Positions 40,881-49,698 of a DNA stretch of 64,000 nucleotides are shown in pieces. Within the stretch, counting starts at the first letter, position 1. Each line of letters starts with the position of its first letter. Under the pieces are notes generated by a model. It was not told the DNA's origin. It did no database searches and was given only the letters and a program-made list of their open reading frames with translations. Source of the DNA: Sphaerisporangium rubeum (GTDB lineage Bacteria; Actinomycetota; Actinomycetes; Streptosporangiales; Streptosporangiaceae). Both the position numbers and the translations under genes were made by a program. The stretch covers positions 1,054,001 to 1,118,000 of the forward strand of contig NZ_JACHIU010000001.1 of the NCBI RefSeq assembly GCF_014207705.1, given 5' to 3'.

Positions 40881-42310
40881 TGTACCTGTCCGAGACCCGC
40901 AGGTCCGACGCCGGCAAGGCCGCGTCCCCCGCGGGTGAGCAAGCCCCGGCTGGCGCGCCGGGCCACGGCCTGCCCGGGAAGAACGGCCGGCCCGGCGCGT
41001 CACCCGGCGACGGTCCCGCCACACCGGCGGAGACCGGACCCGGCACCGCCACAGGCGCGGACGGTGATCCGGCGGCGTCCGGCGGTCAGGCGGGAACCGG
41101 GGACGGCACGGGAACCGGCGGCCAGGCGGGTCGCCTGATCGCGGGGAATGTCGTCGCGCTCGGCATGGTGAGCCTGTTCACCGACATCTCCTCCGAGATG
41201 GTCACGGCCGTCCTGCCGCTGTACCTGATCTTCCAGCTCCAGCTCAGCCCCATGCTGTTCGGCCTGCTCGACGGGGTGTACACCGGTGCGACGGCGGTGC
41301 TGCGCCTGGTCGGCGGCCACGTCGCCGACCGGTTCAGCCGCCGCAAGCTGGTGGCCGGGTTCGGGTACGGGCTGTCGGCGGTCTGCAAGCTCGGCTACCT
41401 CGCCGCGGGTCGCTCGGTCCCCCTGATCGGCCTGTTCATCGGCCTGGACCGCACCGGCAAGGGCCTGCGCACCGCGCCGCGCGACGCGATGATCTCGCTG
41501 AGCGCGCCGCCGGAGGCGCAGGGCAGGGCCTTCGGGCTGCACCGCGCCATGGACACCGCCGGTGCGCTGCTCGGGCCGATCGTCGCGTTCGGCGTGGTCG
41601 CCGTTGCCGGTGCCGCGTACGACGCGGTGTTCGTGGTCAGCTTCTGCGTGGCCGTGATCGGCGTGCTGGTGCTCGTGCTGTTCGTCAAGGAGCCGGGACG
41701 CGCGGCCACGCTCCAGGCACGGCCGAAGGTCACGCTGCGCGGCACAGGCACGCTGCTGCGCCACCCCGCGTACCGGCGGGTCCTGCTCGCCACGCTGCCG
41801 CTGTCGCTCGCCACGGTCAGCGACTCGTTCCTCTACCTGATGCTCCAGCGGCGCATGGACCTCGACACCGGGTGGCTGCCACTGCTGCCGGTGGGGGTCG
41901 CCGCGGCGTACCTGGCCGGGGCCGTGCCGCTCGGCCGGCTCGCCGACCGCGCCGGCCGCGCCACGGTCGTGACCGGCGGGTACGCCGCGTTGCTGGTCTG
42001 CTACCTGCTGGTCCTGCTGCCGCCAGGGCCCGCCGTGCTGGTCGCGGTCCTGCTGCTGCGTGGCCTCGCGTACGCCGCCACCGACGGCGTCATCAGCGCG
42101 CTCGCGGGCCCGCTGCTCCCCGAGGAGCGCCGCGCCACCGGCCTCGCCGTCGTGCAGACCGGCCAGGCGCTCGGCCTCATGGCCGCCTCGTGGGTCTTCG
42201 GCGCGTTGTGGACCGCGCGGGGACCGGAGACCGCCGTCCAGGTGATGGCCGTGGCGCTGTGCGCCGCGCTGGCCCTCGCCATACCTCTTCTCAGGAAGGC
42301 ACGCCGGTGA
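40880..42310 (+). CDS. MFS transporter with long disordered N-terminus
   Basis: 476 residues. The first 80 are Gly/Pro/Ala-rich and probably cytoplasmic. Twelve membrane segments follow (NVVALGMVSLFTDISSEMVTA onward), with GHVADRFSRRKLVAG as the loop 2-3 motif and FIGLDRTGKGLRTAPRDAM, close to the MFS subfamily near glycan genes. It may move sugars or lipid-linked precursors; no substrate evident. Start overlaps RmlD by one base (TGATG). Confidence 0.85.
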   Translation: MYLSETRRSDAGKAASPAGEQAPAGAPGHGLPGKNGRPGASPGDGPATPAETGPGTATGADGDPAASGGQAGTGDGTGTGGQAGRLIAGNVVALGMVSLFTDISSEMVTAVLPLYLIFQLQLSPMLFGLLDGVYTGATAVLRLVGGHVADRFSRRKLVAGFGYGLSAVCKLGYLAAGRSVPLIGLFIGLDRTGKGLRTAPRDAMISLSAPPEAQGRAFGLHRAMDTAGALLGPIVAFGVVAVAGAAYDAVFVVSFCVAVIGVLVLVLFVKEPGRAATLQARPKVTLRGTGTLLRHPAYRRVLLATLPLSLATVSDSFLYLMLQRRMDLDTGWLPLLPVGVAAAYLAGAVPLGRLADRAGRATVVTGGYAALLVCYLLVLLPPGPAVLVAVLLLRGLAYAATDGVISALAGPLLPEERRATGLAVVQTGQALGLMAASWVFGALWTARGPETAVQVMAVALCAALALAIPLLRKARR

Positions 42311-43248
42311 ACCTGTCCGTGATCATCCTGACCTACCGCAGCGCGGCGTACATCACCCGCTGCCTGGACGCCGTGCGCCGCGCCACCGAAGGCCTGTCCG
42401 CCGAGGTGATCGTCGTGGACAACGACTCACCCGACGACACCGTGCGCGTGGTCCGCGAGGCCGCGCCGTGGGCCGACGTCATCGCGCGCGACGTCAACAG
42501 CGGCTTCGCCGACGGGTGCGCCGCCGGCGCCAAGGTCGCCAAGGGCCGCTACCTGGTCTTCGTGAACCCCGATGCCGAGGTGCGGCCCGACGCGTTCACG
42601 GCGCTGCTGGAGTGCGCCGAGCGCAACCCCGGCGCCGGCATCGTCGGCGGCCGGTGCGTCACCGGGGACGGCGCCGTGGACCCCCGCTCCTGGTGGGGCC
42701 GGCCCACCCCCTGGTCGGTGCTGTGCTTCGCCACCGGCCTGTCCACGGCGTTCCCCGGCCACCGGCTGTTCGACCCCGAGTCCCCGGTGACGTGGGACGG
42801 CGAACGGCGGGTGCCGATCGTCACCGGCGCGTTGATGCTGGTGGACCGGCGGCTGTGGGACACCGCCGGCGGCTTCGACACGCGCATCTTCATGTACGGC
42901 GAGGACGCCGACCTGTGCCTGCGCGCCAGGGCCGCCGGATACCGGCCCATGGTGACCGACCGGGCCGTCTTCCTGCACGAAGGCGGCAGGTCGTCCTCCA
43001 GCCTCGGCAAGCTGGTGCTGCTGTTCACCGGCAAGGTCACCGTGGTGCGCCGCCACTTCCCGCGCGGGCTGCGCGGCGCCGGGGTGCGGGCCCTGCTGTT
43101 CGGTGTGTGGCTGCGCGGCGCGATGAGCGGCCGGGCCGCCGGGGTGGACGCCGACCGCCAGGGACGTCCCATGGCGCGCCGCGGCGACTGGGCCGAGTTG
43201 TGGGCCGCGCGCGGCAAGTGGTCCGGCGGCTGGGACGCGGGCCATTGA
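42307..43248 (+). CDS. family 2 glycosyltransferase (rhamnosyltransferase-like)
   Basis: 313 residues from GTG 42307 (overlap GTGA). GT-A fold: SVIILTYRSAAYITRCLDAV, VIVVDNDSPDDT, VFVNPDAEVRPD (DxD-like metal site) and MYGEDADLCLRARAAG. It is most like WbbL-type transferases that add rhamnose or another sugar to a lipid-linked acceptor, consistent with the dTDP-sugar genes just upstream. Acceptor and sugar not known. Confidence 0.87.
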   Translation: MNLSVIILTYRSAAYITRCLDAVRRATEGLSAEVIVVDNDSPDDTVRVVREAAPWADVIARDVNSGFADGCAAGAKVAKGRYLVFVNPDAEVRPDAFTALLECAERNPGAGIVGGRCVTGDGAVDPRSWWGRPTPWSVLCFATGLSTAFPGHRLFDPESPVTWDGERRVPIVTGALMLVDRRLWDTAGGFDTRIFMYGEDADLCLRARAAGYRPMVTDRAVFLHEGGRSSSSLGKLVLLFTGKVTVVRRHFPRGLRGAGVRALLFGVWLRGAMSGRAAGVDADRQGRPMARRGDWAELWAARGKWSGGWDAGH

Positions 43249-43291
43249 TCTACCAAACGAAATGTCGACGACAAAGTTGGGGGAGTGGGCG

Positions 43292-44461
43292 ATGACCCGC
43301 CACGACGGTCGGATCGGAGCGCTCGCCGCGGTCGATCCCGCCGCGGCCGACCTGGCCGACCGCATGGTCGACCTGGCGATCCGCGGGCTGCCACCGGGGT
43401 ACGTGAACGGCGAGTTCGTGTTCACCCGCAGAGGCAGGCAGGAGCCCGGCGGCGGCTGGACCGCCGTCGCCGAGGGCCGCAGCGTGCGGTACAGCGCCAT
43501 CGTGGCGCTCGGGGTGGCCCCGCTGCCGGCCGACGCGCAGCGCGCGGCACTGGCGGGGGACACCGTGCACGATCTCGTGGGACGGCTCGTCAAGGGCCTG
43601 CCGTCGGTCACCAACCTCGGCGACGCCGCGCTCATCGCGTGGGCCGCCGCCGAGAGCGGCCACGGCGACCTGCCGGTCGCGCTGGACCGGCTCGCCGAGC
43701 TGGAGCGCGCCGTACGGCCCGGCGACCCGGTGTACACCGTGGAGGCCGCGTGGGCCCTCGCCGGGCTCGCCGCCGCGCACACCGCCGGCGGCGGCACCCC
43801 GGACGTCGAGCGGCGGCTGTCGGAGGCCAGGGACCGGCTGCTCGGCGGACTCGGCGACGACCGGCTGTACCGGCACGTCATCGGCCCCGCCTCGTGGTAC
43901 CGCGCGCACGTCGGCTGCTTCGCCGACCAGGTCTACCCCCTGCAGGCCCTCGCGCGCCTGCACGCCGCCGTCGGCGACACCACCGCGCTCGGCGCCGCCG
44001 AACGCGTCGCGGAAGGCATCTGCGCCGCTCAGGGGCCGGAGGGCCAGTGGTGGTGGCACTACGACGCGCGCACCGGCGGCGTCGTGGAGGGCTACCCGGT
44101 GTACAGCGTGCACCAGCTCTCCATGGGTCCCATGGCGCTGCTCGACCTCGCCGACGCCGGCGGCACCGCGTACCTCAAGGAGATCGCGCTCGGGCTGCAC
44201 TGGATGACCTCGCGGCCCGAGGTCGACGACCAGCTCATCATCGAGGAGCTCGACCTGACGTGGCGCAAGGCTGCGAGGGACGACCCCAAGAAGATCGTGC
44301 GCGGCGCGCGTGCCGTGGCCAGCGCGATCAACCAGGGTGCGCGGCTCGGCGTGCTCGACCGCATCTACCCGCCGATGACCGTGGACCGCGAGTGCCGGCC
44401 CTACGAGCTCGGCTGGCTGCTGTACGCGTGGCTGTTCGAGCTGAAGGGACAGGCGCGGTGA
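43292..44461 (+). CDS. helical-toroid-like protein of unknown function in the glycan operon
   Basis: 389 residues, all-helical in appearance with repeated Ala-rich helix pairs (LAELERAVRPGDPVYTVEAAWALAGL, SVHQLSMGPMALLDLADAGG) and WWWHYDARTGGVVEGYPVYS, which suggests an (alpha/alpha)6-type barrel as in glycoside hydrolases and polysaccharide lyases. No signal peptide. ATG 43292 is favoured by GGGGGAG upstream; an earlier ATG at 43262 adds ten residues. Its stop overlaps the WecG/TagA gene. Function unknown. Confidence 0.75.
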   Translation: MTRHDGRIGALAAVDPAAADLADRMVDLAIRGLPPGYVNGEFVFTRRGRQEPGGGWTAVAEGRSVRYSAIVALGVAPLPADAQRAALAGDTVHDLVGRLVKGLPSVTNLGDAALIAWAAAESGHGDLPVALDRLAELERAVRPGDPVYTVEAAWALAGLAAAHTAGGGTPDVERRLSEARDRLLGGLGDDRLYRHVIGPASWYRAHVGCFADQVYPLQALARLHAAVGDTTALGAAERVAEGICAAQGPEGQWWWHYDARTGGVVEGYPVYSVHQLSMGPMALLDLADAGGTAYLKEIALGLHWMTSRPEVDDQLIIEELDLTWRKAARDDPKKIVRGARAVASAINQGARLGVLDRIYPPMTVDRECRPYELGWLLYAWLFELKGQAR

Positions 44462-45207
44462 CCAGGCGTGAACTGGTCGGGGTGGCCTTCGACCCGCTCA
44501 CCATGGAGCAGGCCGTCGCGCGCTGCGTCACCGCCGTCGAGGGTCGCGAGAACCTCACCATCGGCGTCGTCAACGCCGCCAAGGCGGTCCGCATGGCCGA
44601 GGACACCGTGCTGCGCGACTCGGTGACGTCGTGCGACATGGTCGTGGCCGACGGACAGGCCGTCGTGTGGGCCTCCAAACTGCTCGGCAGGCCGCTTCCC
44701 GAGCGGGTCGCCGGCATCGACCTGTTCACCTCCCTGATGGCCGAAGGCGCGCGGCGCGGCCACTCGGCGTACTTCCTCGGCGCGCGGCCCGAGGTGCTGG
44801 AGAAGGTCGTGGCCCAGGTACGCGAGACGTACCCGGGGCTGCGCATCGCCGGGGCCAGGGACGGCTACTTCACCGACGAGGAGGCCCCCGGGGTGGCGGC
44901 GGCGATCGGCGCGGCCCGGCCCGACCTGCTGTTCCTCGGCATGACCTCCCCCAAGAAGGAGATCTTCCTCGCCACGTACGCCGACGACGTCAAGGCCGGT
45001 GTGATCCACGGGGTCGGCGGCTCGTTCGACGTGCTCGCGGGGAAGGTGCGGCGCGCTCCGGTGCCGATGCAGCGGCTCGGCCTGGAGTGGCTCTACCGCT
45101 TCCTCCAGGAGCCGGTGCGCCTCGGCCCCCGCTACCTGTCCACCAACACACGCTTCGCCTGGATGGTCGCCAAGGAGTACGCCGACGACCGGAAGAAACG
45201 CCGGTAG
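44458..45207 (+). CDS. WecB/TagA/CpsF-family glycosyltransferase
   Basis: 249 residues from GTG 44458 (overlap GTGA). Family 26 motifs: TIGVVNAAKAVRMAED, CDMVVADGQAVVWAS with the catalytic Asp, FLGARPEVLEKV, and LLFLGMTSPKKEIF. Transfers an N-acetylmannosamine-type residue from UDP to a lipid-linked sugar on the cytoplasmic side, as in teichoic-acid and enterobacterial-antigen synthesis. Last gene of the rightward operon that began at 36495. Confidence 0.93.
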   Translation: MTRRELVGVAFDPLTMEQAVARCVTAVEGRENLTIGVVNAAKAVRMAEDTVLRDSVTSCDMVVADGQAVVWASKLLGRPLPERVAGIDLFTSLMAEGARRGHSAYFLGARPEVLEKVVAQVRETYPGLRIAGARDGYFTDEEAPGVAAAIGAARPDLLFLGMTSPKKEIFLATYADDVKAGVIHGVGGSFDVLAGKVRRAPVPMQRLGLEWLYRFLQEPVRLGPRYLSTNTRFAWMVAKEYADDRKKRR

Positions 45208-45298
45208 CGGGGTGCGGCCGATGTACCCCGCCGCACGGCCGGTGACGCGGGGGGCCACCGGGACGCGCCACGTCCTGGCCGGACCGTTCCAGAGCCGG

Positions 45299-46147
45299 TC
45301 AGGTGCGGCTGCTCTCGTCCCGCAGCCAGGTCGTGTAGTCCTTGGCGCGCACCGCCTTGCGCGCACGCGCGCGAGCGACGAGCGTGACGGCCAGGAACAC
45401 CGCCAGGTGCGGCGCGAGCCACGGCGTGCGCCGCGCGATGGCCAGCAGGTCACGCGGGCCTGTGCGTGCCTCCTGCGCCGCCGTGGTGACCTCGCCGCCT
45501 GCGACCTGACCCATCTCGGCGACCACCGTGACGGCGCGCACCCGGCGGCGCATCAGGTCGGCGAACGTGCGCGGCGGGTGGATCACCGCCGAGGCGGTGG
45601 CCACCACGCGGCGTTCGGCGGGGCCGAACGCCAGCGACGCGGCCAGGTCGTCACCCATCACCGGCGGCAGCTCCATGATGCGGCGGTTGCCGGCCTCCGA
45701 CACCGCGATCACCCCGCGGCCGAACAGCCCCTCGCGTACGGCCGGCAGGCGGGTCCACACCGCGTAATAGGCGCGCACCGGCCAGGGCCGGTCACGCAGC
45801 ACGAGCGCGCGCTCAGGCGCGGCGGCCAGCATGCCGGCGGTGAGCGCGTCACGCAGGGCCCGCACGTCCGCCGTGCCGACCTGCACGTCGGCGTCGACGT
45901 ACACCCGCGGGAAACTCGTGGCGGCCTCGTCGCCGAGCCGCAGCGCCTCCCGCTTGGACGGCACCGGGGTCTCGACGACCCGCACGCCGTGGTCTCTGGC
46001 GACCTCGGCGGTGTCGTCGTCACAGCCGTTGGCCACCACCACCACGTCGAACTCACCCGGCTCGGCCTGCCTCAGCAGGCTCTCCAACAGCCGGCCGATG
46101 ACCCGGCCCTCGTTGTGCGCCGGGATGACGACGCTCGCACTTGGCAT
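45299..46147 (-). CDS. family 2 glycosyltransferase with C-terminal membrane segment
   Basis: 282 residues. SVVIPAHNEGRVIGRLLESL, YVDADVQVGTADVR (DxD) and the MGDDLAASL motif identify a GT-A processive-type transferase; LAPHLAVFLAVTLVARARA is a C-terminal membrane segment. It is divergent from the acyltransferase gene at 46183, 35 bp away. Sugar and acceptor unknown. Confidence 0.87.
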   Translation of the reverse strand: MPSASVVIPAHNEGRVIGRLLESLLRQAEPGEFDVVVVANGCDDDTAEVARDHGVRVVETPVPSKREALRLGDEAATSFPRVYVDADVQVGTADVRALRDALTAGMLAAAPERALVLRDRPWPVRAYYAVWTRLPAVREGLFGRGVIAVSEAGNRRIMELPPVMGDDLAASLAFGPAERRVVATASAVIHPPRTFADLMRRRVRAVTVVAEMGQVAGGEVTTAAQEARTGPRDLLAIARRTPWLAPHLAVFLAVTLVARARARKAVRAKDYTTWLRDESSRT

Positions 46148-46182
46148 AGTTCCGAAGTATCCACCCTGAAGGGGAGTCTCCG

Positions 46183-46779
46183 ATGACCGAACCGCGAATC
46201 GCGCCGACCGCGGACGTGGATCCGAGCGCGCAGCTCGGCGCGGGCAGCACCGTGTGGCACCTGGCCCAGATCCGGGAGAAGGCCGTGCTCGGCGAGGACT
46301 GCGTACTCGGCCGCGGCGCCTACGTCGGGCCGGGGGTCCGGATCGGGGACCGGGTCAAACTCCAGAACTACGCGCTGGTCTACGAACCCGCCGTGCTGGA
46401 GGACGGGGTGTTCGTCGGACCGGCCGCCGTGCTCACCAACGACGTCTACCCCCGGTCGACCGATGTGGACGGCACGCTCAAGCGGGACGGCGACTGGCCG
46501 GCCGAGGGGGTCATCGTGCGTCAAGGAGCCTCGATCGGCGCGCGCGCCGTCATCGTGGCGGGCCGCACCGTCGGCCGGCACGCGCTGATCGCCGCCGGGG
46601 CCGTGGTCACCCGGGACGTCCCGGACTTCGCGCTGGTCGCCGGGGTGCCGGCCCGGCGCGTCGGCTGGGTGGGCCGCGCCGGCGTCACCCTGCACGAGCA
46701 GGCGCCGGGCCGCTGGCGCTGTCCCGACACCGGCGAGCTGTACGCCGAGAGCGACGGACATCTCAGCGGGCCCCTGTGA
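46183..46779 (+). CDS. left-handed beta-helix acetyltransferase (WlbB-like)
   Basis: 198 residues with hexapeptide repeats (IAPTADVDPSAQLGAGS, VLGRGAYVGPGVRIGDRVKLQ, VIVRQGASIGARAVIVAG, VTRDVPDFALVAGVPARRVGW). The NYALVYEPAVLEDGVFVGP and CPDTGELY elements resemble WlbB-type N-acetyltransferases that act on UDP-3-amino-sugars. Together with a Gfo/Idh dehydrogenase and DegT enzymes in the window it may finish an N-acetylated amino sugar. Its stop overlaps the next gene. Confidence 0.82.
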   Translation: MTEPRIAPTADVDPSAQLGAGSTVWHLAQIREKAVLGEDCVLGRGAYVGPGVRIGDRVKLQNYALVYEPAVLEDGVFVGPAAVLTNDVYPRSTDVDGTLKRDGDWPAEGVIVRQGASIGARAVIVAGRTVGRHALIAAGAVVTRDVPDFALVAGVPARRVGWVGRAGVTLHEQAPGRWRCPDTGELYAESDGHLSGPL

Positions 46780-47795
46780 ACCTCACCGAGCTGTCCGGCC
46801 GGTCCAAGGCCGTGATCCTCTCGGTCGCGGTCCTGCTGGCCGCCGCGGTCGCCGCCGGGTACGTCCTGCGGTCCCGCGAGGCCTCCCCGCCTGCCGCCGC
46901 GGCCTCCGGCGCGCCGGAGGCCGTACCTCTGGCCAAGGAGACGGCCATCGAGCGCGGATCACTGCTCCTGGTACGGGCCGGGCCCGCCGCCGGCAGCGGC
47001 ACCGTGCTCGCCGTGCCGGGACGCGGCGAAGGCGCGGCCCGCAGCACCGGGCTGCACTGCAAGCGGTTCTACGCCGCCGCCGGCACGGGCCTGTGCCTGC
47101 GGGTCACCCCCGGGCTCGTGACCGGCTCCGAGGCCGTCGTGCTCGACGACAGGCTGCGGGAGAAGCGGGTCGTGCCGCTCGCGGGGGTGCCGAGCCGGGC
47201 CAGGGTGTCGGCGAGCGGCCGCATGGCCGCCTGGACGTTCTTCGTCACCGGCGACTCCTATCTCGCCACCGGGTTCTCGACCCGCGCGGGGATCCTCGAC
47301 ACCCGCACCGGCACGCTGGTGAAGAGCCTGGAGGAGTTCACGCTCCAGATGGACGGCAAGGCGCACCGCGCGCCGGACGTCAACTACTGGGGGGTGACCT
47401 TCGCCGCCGACGACAACCGCTTCTACGCCACCGTCGCGACCGGCGGCCACACCTACCTGGTCGAGGGCGACTTCGCCAAGCGGCGCATGAAGACGCTGCG
47501 CGAGAACGCCGAATGCCCCTCGCTGTCCCCCGGCGGCGACCGCCTGGTGTACAAGAAGCGCACCGGCGGCGACGAGGCCCCCTGGCGGCTGTACACCCTG
47601 GACCTGCGCACCGGACGTGAGACGCCGCTCGCCGAGACCGCCAACGTGGACGACCAGGCCGCCTGGCTGGACGGCCGCACCGTCATGTACAGCCGCCTGC
47701 GTGGCGACAGCTCGGACGTCTGGACCGTCCCCGCCGACGGCTCCGGCCGTCCCGCGCTGCTGCTGCGCGACGCCTACTCACCGGCGGCGACGTGA
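46776..47795 (+). CDS. membrane-anchored beta-propeller-like protein
   Basis: 339 residues from GTG 46776. One N-terminal membrane helix (AVILSVAVLLAAAVAAGYVL) anchors an extracytoplasmic domain with WD40/TolB-like blades (GDRLVYKKRTGGDEAPWRLYTL, SDVWTVPADGSGRPALLL). No catalytic motif seen; it may bind the glycan or help export. Coupled by overlap with the acyltransferase gene. Confidence 0.75.
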   Translation: MNLTELSGRSKAVILSVAVLLAAAVAAGYVLRSREASPPAAAASGAPEAVPLAKETAIERGSLLLVRAGPAAGSGTVLAVPGRGEGAARSTGLHCKRFYAAAGTGLCLRVTPGLVTGSEAVVLDDRLREKRVVPLAGVPSRARVSASGRMAAWTFFVTGDSYLATGFSTRAGILDTRTGTLVKSLEEFTLQMDGKAHRAPDVNYWGVTFAADDNRFYATVATGGHTYLVEGDFAKRRMKTLRENAECPSLSPGGDRLVYKKRTGGDEAPWRLYTLDLRTGRETPLAETANVDDQAAWLDGRTVMYSRLRGDSSDVWTVPADGSGRPALLLRDAYSPAAT

Positions 47796-47809
47796 CCCCC
47801 GTCCCGCCG

Positions 47810-48766
47810 TCACAGGATCACCGGCTCGCCGGTGTCCTCCCAGATGTTGCCCTCGAAGAGGTTGCCTCTGCCTTCGGTGGTGAAGTACGTCACCGGCCCC
47901 CAGAAGCCGCCTTTGGGGAACAGGCGGCGGGTGAACACGTTGTTCACGATGCGGATGCCGGTGGGGGTGCCGAACTTCCCCTCGCCGCCGTAGACGGCGT
48001 AACCGCCGCCGCCGAGCAGGTTGCGCTCGACCAGCACGTCGTGTGCCCTGCTGAAATCCTGGTACAGCGAGATGGCCGAGGTCTGCGACAACTGGTTCAG
48101 AATGGTGTTGTGGCGGATGGTCAGGGACAGCCCTTTCTGCGGCGAACCGTTGGCCTGGGGCCCGGTCACGTGGTCACCCGGCCATTCCTTGAAGTCGTGC
48201 ATGTAGCAGTCCTCGATGAGGCCGTGGTCGGTGCCGATCGAGTTCGGCACGGTGTGGATGTTCACCCGGCGCACGGTGATGAAACCGCCCTGGTTGAGCA
48301 CCCCCCACTGCGCCTTCACCACGCCGTCGCCGGAGATCTCGCTGTCCTCGATGACCGCGCCGGAGAACCCCTTCACCTGGATCACCGACCAGTCACCCTC
48401 ACCGATCACCCGCACGTTGCGCACCCGCACGTTGTCCGCCTTGATGTTGAGCTTGCCGTGCACCTCCAGGTTCTCCACCAGGGCCCCCGGCTTCTCGACG
48501 GTCACCTCACCGACCTTGGTCAACTTGGTGCCGGGCCGCACCCCCGTGGTCGCGGCGGACGGGAAGCCGCGGGGGATCGCCTGCTCCGCGGCCGTCGGCA
48601 CGGCCGTGGGGGCCGGCGTCGCGGAGCTGGGGAAGACGTTGCCGAGAGCGGCGGGTGTGCGGCCGGGCACGGGGTCGCGGGCCCCGGGGTCCCCGCCTGC
48701 GCAGCCGGACACAAGCAGCGTGCCGGCGGCCAGCAAGGCAAGCCGTCCCGGCAGGGAAGAGCGCAT
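47810..48766 (-). CDS. right-handed beta-helix lipoprotein
   Basis: 318 residues from ATG 48766 (GGGAG upstream). Signal RLALLAAGTLLVSGCAGG with lipobox. The mature domain has parallel beta-helix repeats (TVEKPGALVENLEVHGKLNI, GVLNQGGFITVRRVNIH, FSRAHDVLVERNLLGGG), as in pectate lyases and polysaccharide epimerases. Probably acts on or binds the surface glycan outside the membrane; it is convergent with the propeller gene, only 14 bp away. Confidence 0.8.
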   Translation of the reverse strand: MRSSLPGRLALLAAGTLLVSGCAGGDPGARDPVPGRTPAALGNVFPSSATPAPTAVPTAAEQAIPRGFPSAATTGVRPGTKLTKVGEVTVEKPGALVENLEVHGKLNIKADNVRVRNVRVIGEGDWSVIQVKGFSGAVIEDSEISGDGVVKAQWGVLNQGGFITVRRVNIHTVPNSIGTDHGLIEDCYMHDFKEWPGDHVTGPQANGSPQKGLSLTIRHNTILNQLSQTSAISLYQDFSRAHDVLVERNLLGGGGYAVYGGEGKFGTPTGIRIVNNVFTRRLFPKGGFWGPVTYFTTEGRGNLFEGNIWEDTGEPVIL

Positions 48767-48835
48767 TGCGTACTCCCGGTGGTCGTTGGTCGGAACGCTC
48801 CAATTCACCTGTTTTCAAAAAGCGAGCATCCAGAT

Positions 48836-49519
48836 CTACGGATGTGCGCCTGCCCCCAGAGGGACGCCGCGCCGCGGGGGACGCCGGGCCGGCCCGTGAC
48901 TGCCGATCATGGTCCCGGAACCGGGGCCCGGCGTGCTCCTGTCACGGGTGAAGGCGATCACCGCGGCCGAGGACAACAAGGCGAGCAGCGCGATCCCGAC
49001 CTGGGAACGGCCCCGCTGCAGGCCCTGGAGCTGCGGGCCGATGACGTCGCCGATGGCCTCCCACTTGATCATCACCCGGCCGTCCGCGCCTGCGGAGGTC
49101 TGGAGACTGTTGAGCTTCTGCGTGAGCAGCCGCAACGCGAGGTCGAGGGTGCGCTTGGACTCCTGCGCGTCGTCCGACAGCGCCTGGAGCGAGGCGTACG
49201 GCTGGCCGTACACCGGAAGCTCCTCGTTGCCCCAGTGCGCCACCTTGTAGTCGAACCTGGCGGTGCCGCCGAGCGCCTGCAACCGCCGCGCGGTGCCGGG
49301 GTTGTCGAAGAAGCGCTCCGTGGCGAGCGCCATGTAGATGTGGTTGTCGGTGAAGTGGCCGTACACCTCGCCCTGGAACCTGCTGGTCTTGGTGACGAAC
49401 GCGACCGTGACCGAAGTCTGGTAAAGAGGTGACCGATACCGGACCCAATACACCGCACCGGCGGCGACCAGGAAGATCAGCGCCAGGCAGCAGCACCGCG
49501 CAACCACTCGCCTTCGCAC
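48836..49519 (-). CDS. Wzz-like membrane protein (chain-length type)
   Basis: 227 residues with two membrane segments, one N-terminal (CCCLALIFLVAAGAVYWV) and one C-terminal (VGIALLALLSSAAVIAFT), around an extracytoplasmic helical domain (QALSDDAQESKRTLDLALRLL). This two-helix topology is that of Wzz/chain-length or Wzc-type co-polymerases without the kinase. Divergent from another Wzz-like gene at 49699. The ATG lies 33 bp from an inverted repeat. Confidence 0.72.
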   Translation of the reverse strand: MRRRVVARCCCLALIFLVAAGAVYWVRYRSPLYQTSVTVAFVTKTSRFQGEVYGHFTDNHIYMALATERFFDNPGTARRLQALGGTARFDYKVAHWGNEELPVYGQPYASLQALSDDAQESKRTLDLALRLLTQKLNSLQTSAGADGRVMIKWEAIGDVIGPQLQGLQRGRSQVGIALLALLSSAAVIAFTRDRSTPGPGSGTMIGSHGPARRPPRRGVPLGAGAHP

Positions 49520-49551
49520 CGACTCATGGTGGCACAGGCGGCGGGAGTTTT

Positions 49552-49622
49552 GGGACAGGCCTGGTAAACGAACCAGACAGAGGAAACACTTGATGGCGAT
49601 GACAACGCGCCAGGCTTGTCCC
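49552..49622. promoter_or_regulatory. GGGACA inverted repeat in divergent Wzz promoter region
   Basis: GGGACAGGCCTGG (49552-49564) and CCAGGCTTGTCCC (49610-49622) pair at 12 of 13 positions, 45 bp apart, with a further GGGACA at 49648-49653. The motif GGGACA is shared with the TGTCCC cluster near the M23 gene at 15.1 kb. Confidence 0.45.
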
Positions 49623-49698
49623 GCGTCCTACCCCGTACGGCCCGGTGGGGTGGGACACAAGGTCACGTGGCCGGCCGGCGCGGGGGTGAAGGGGAACA

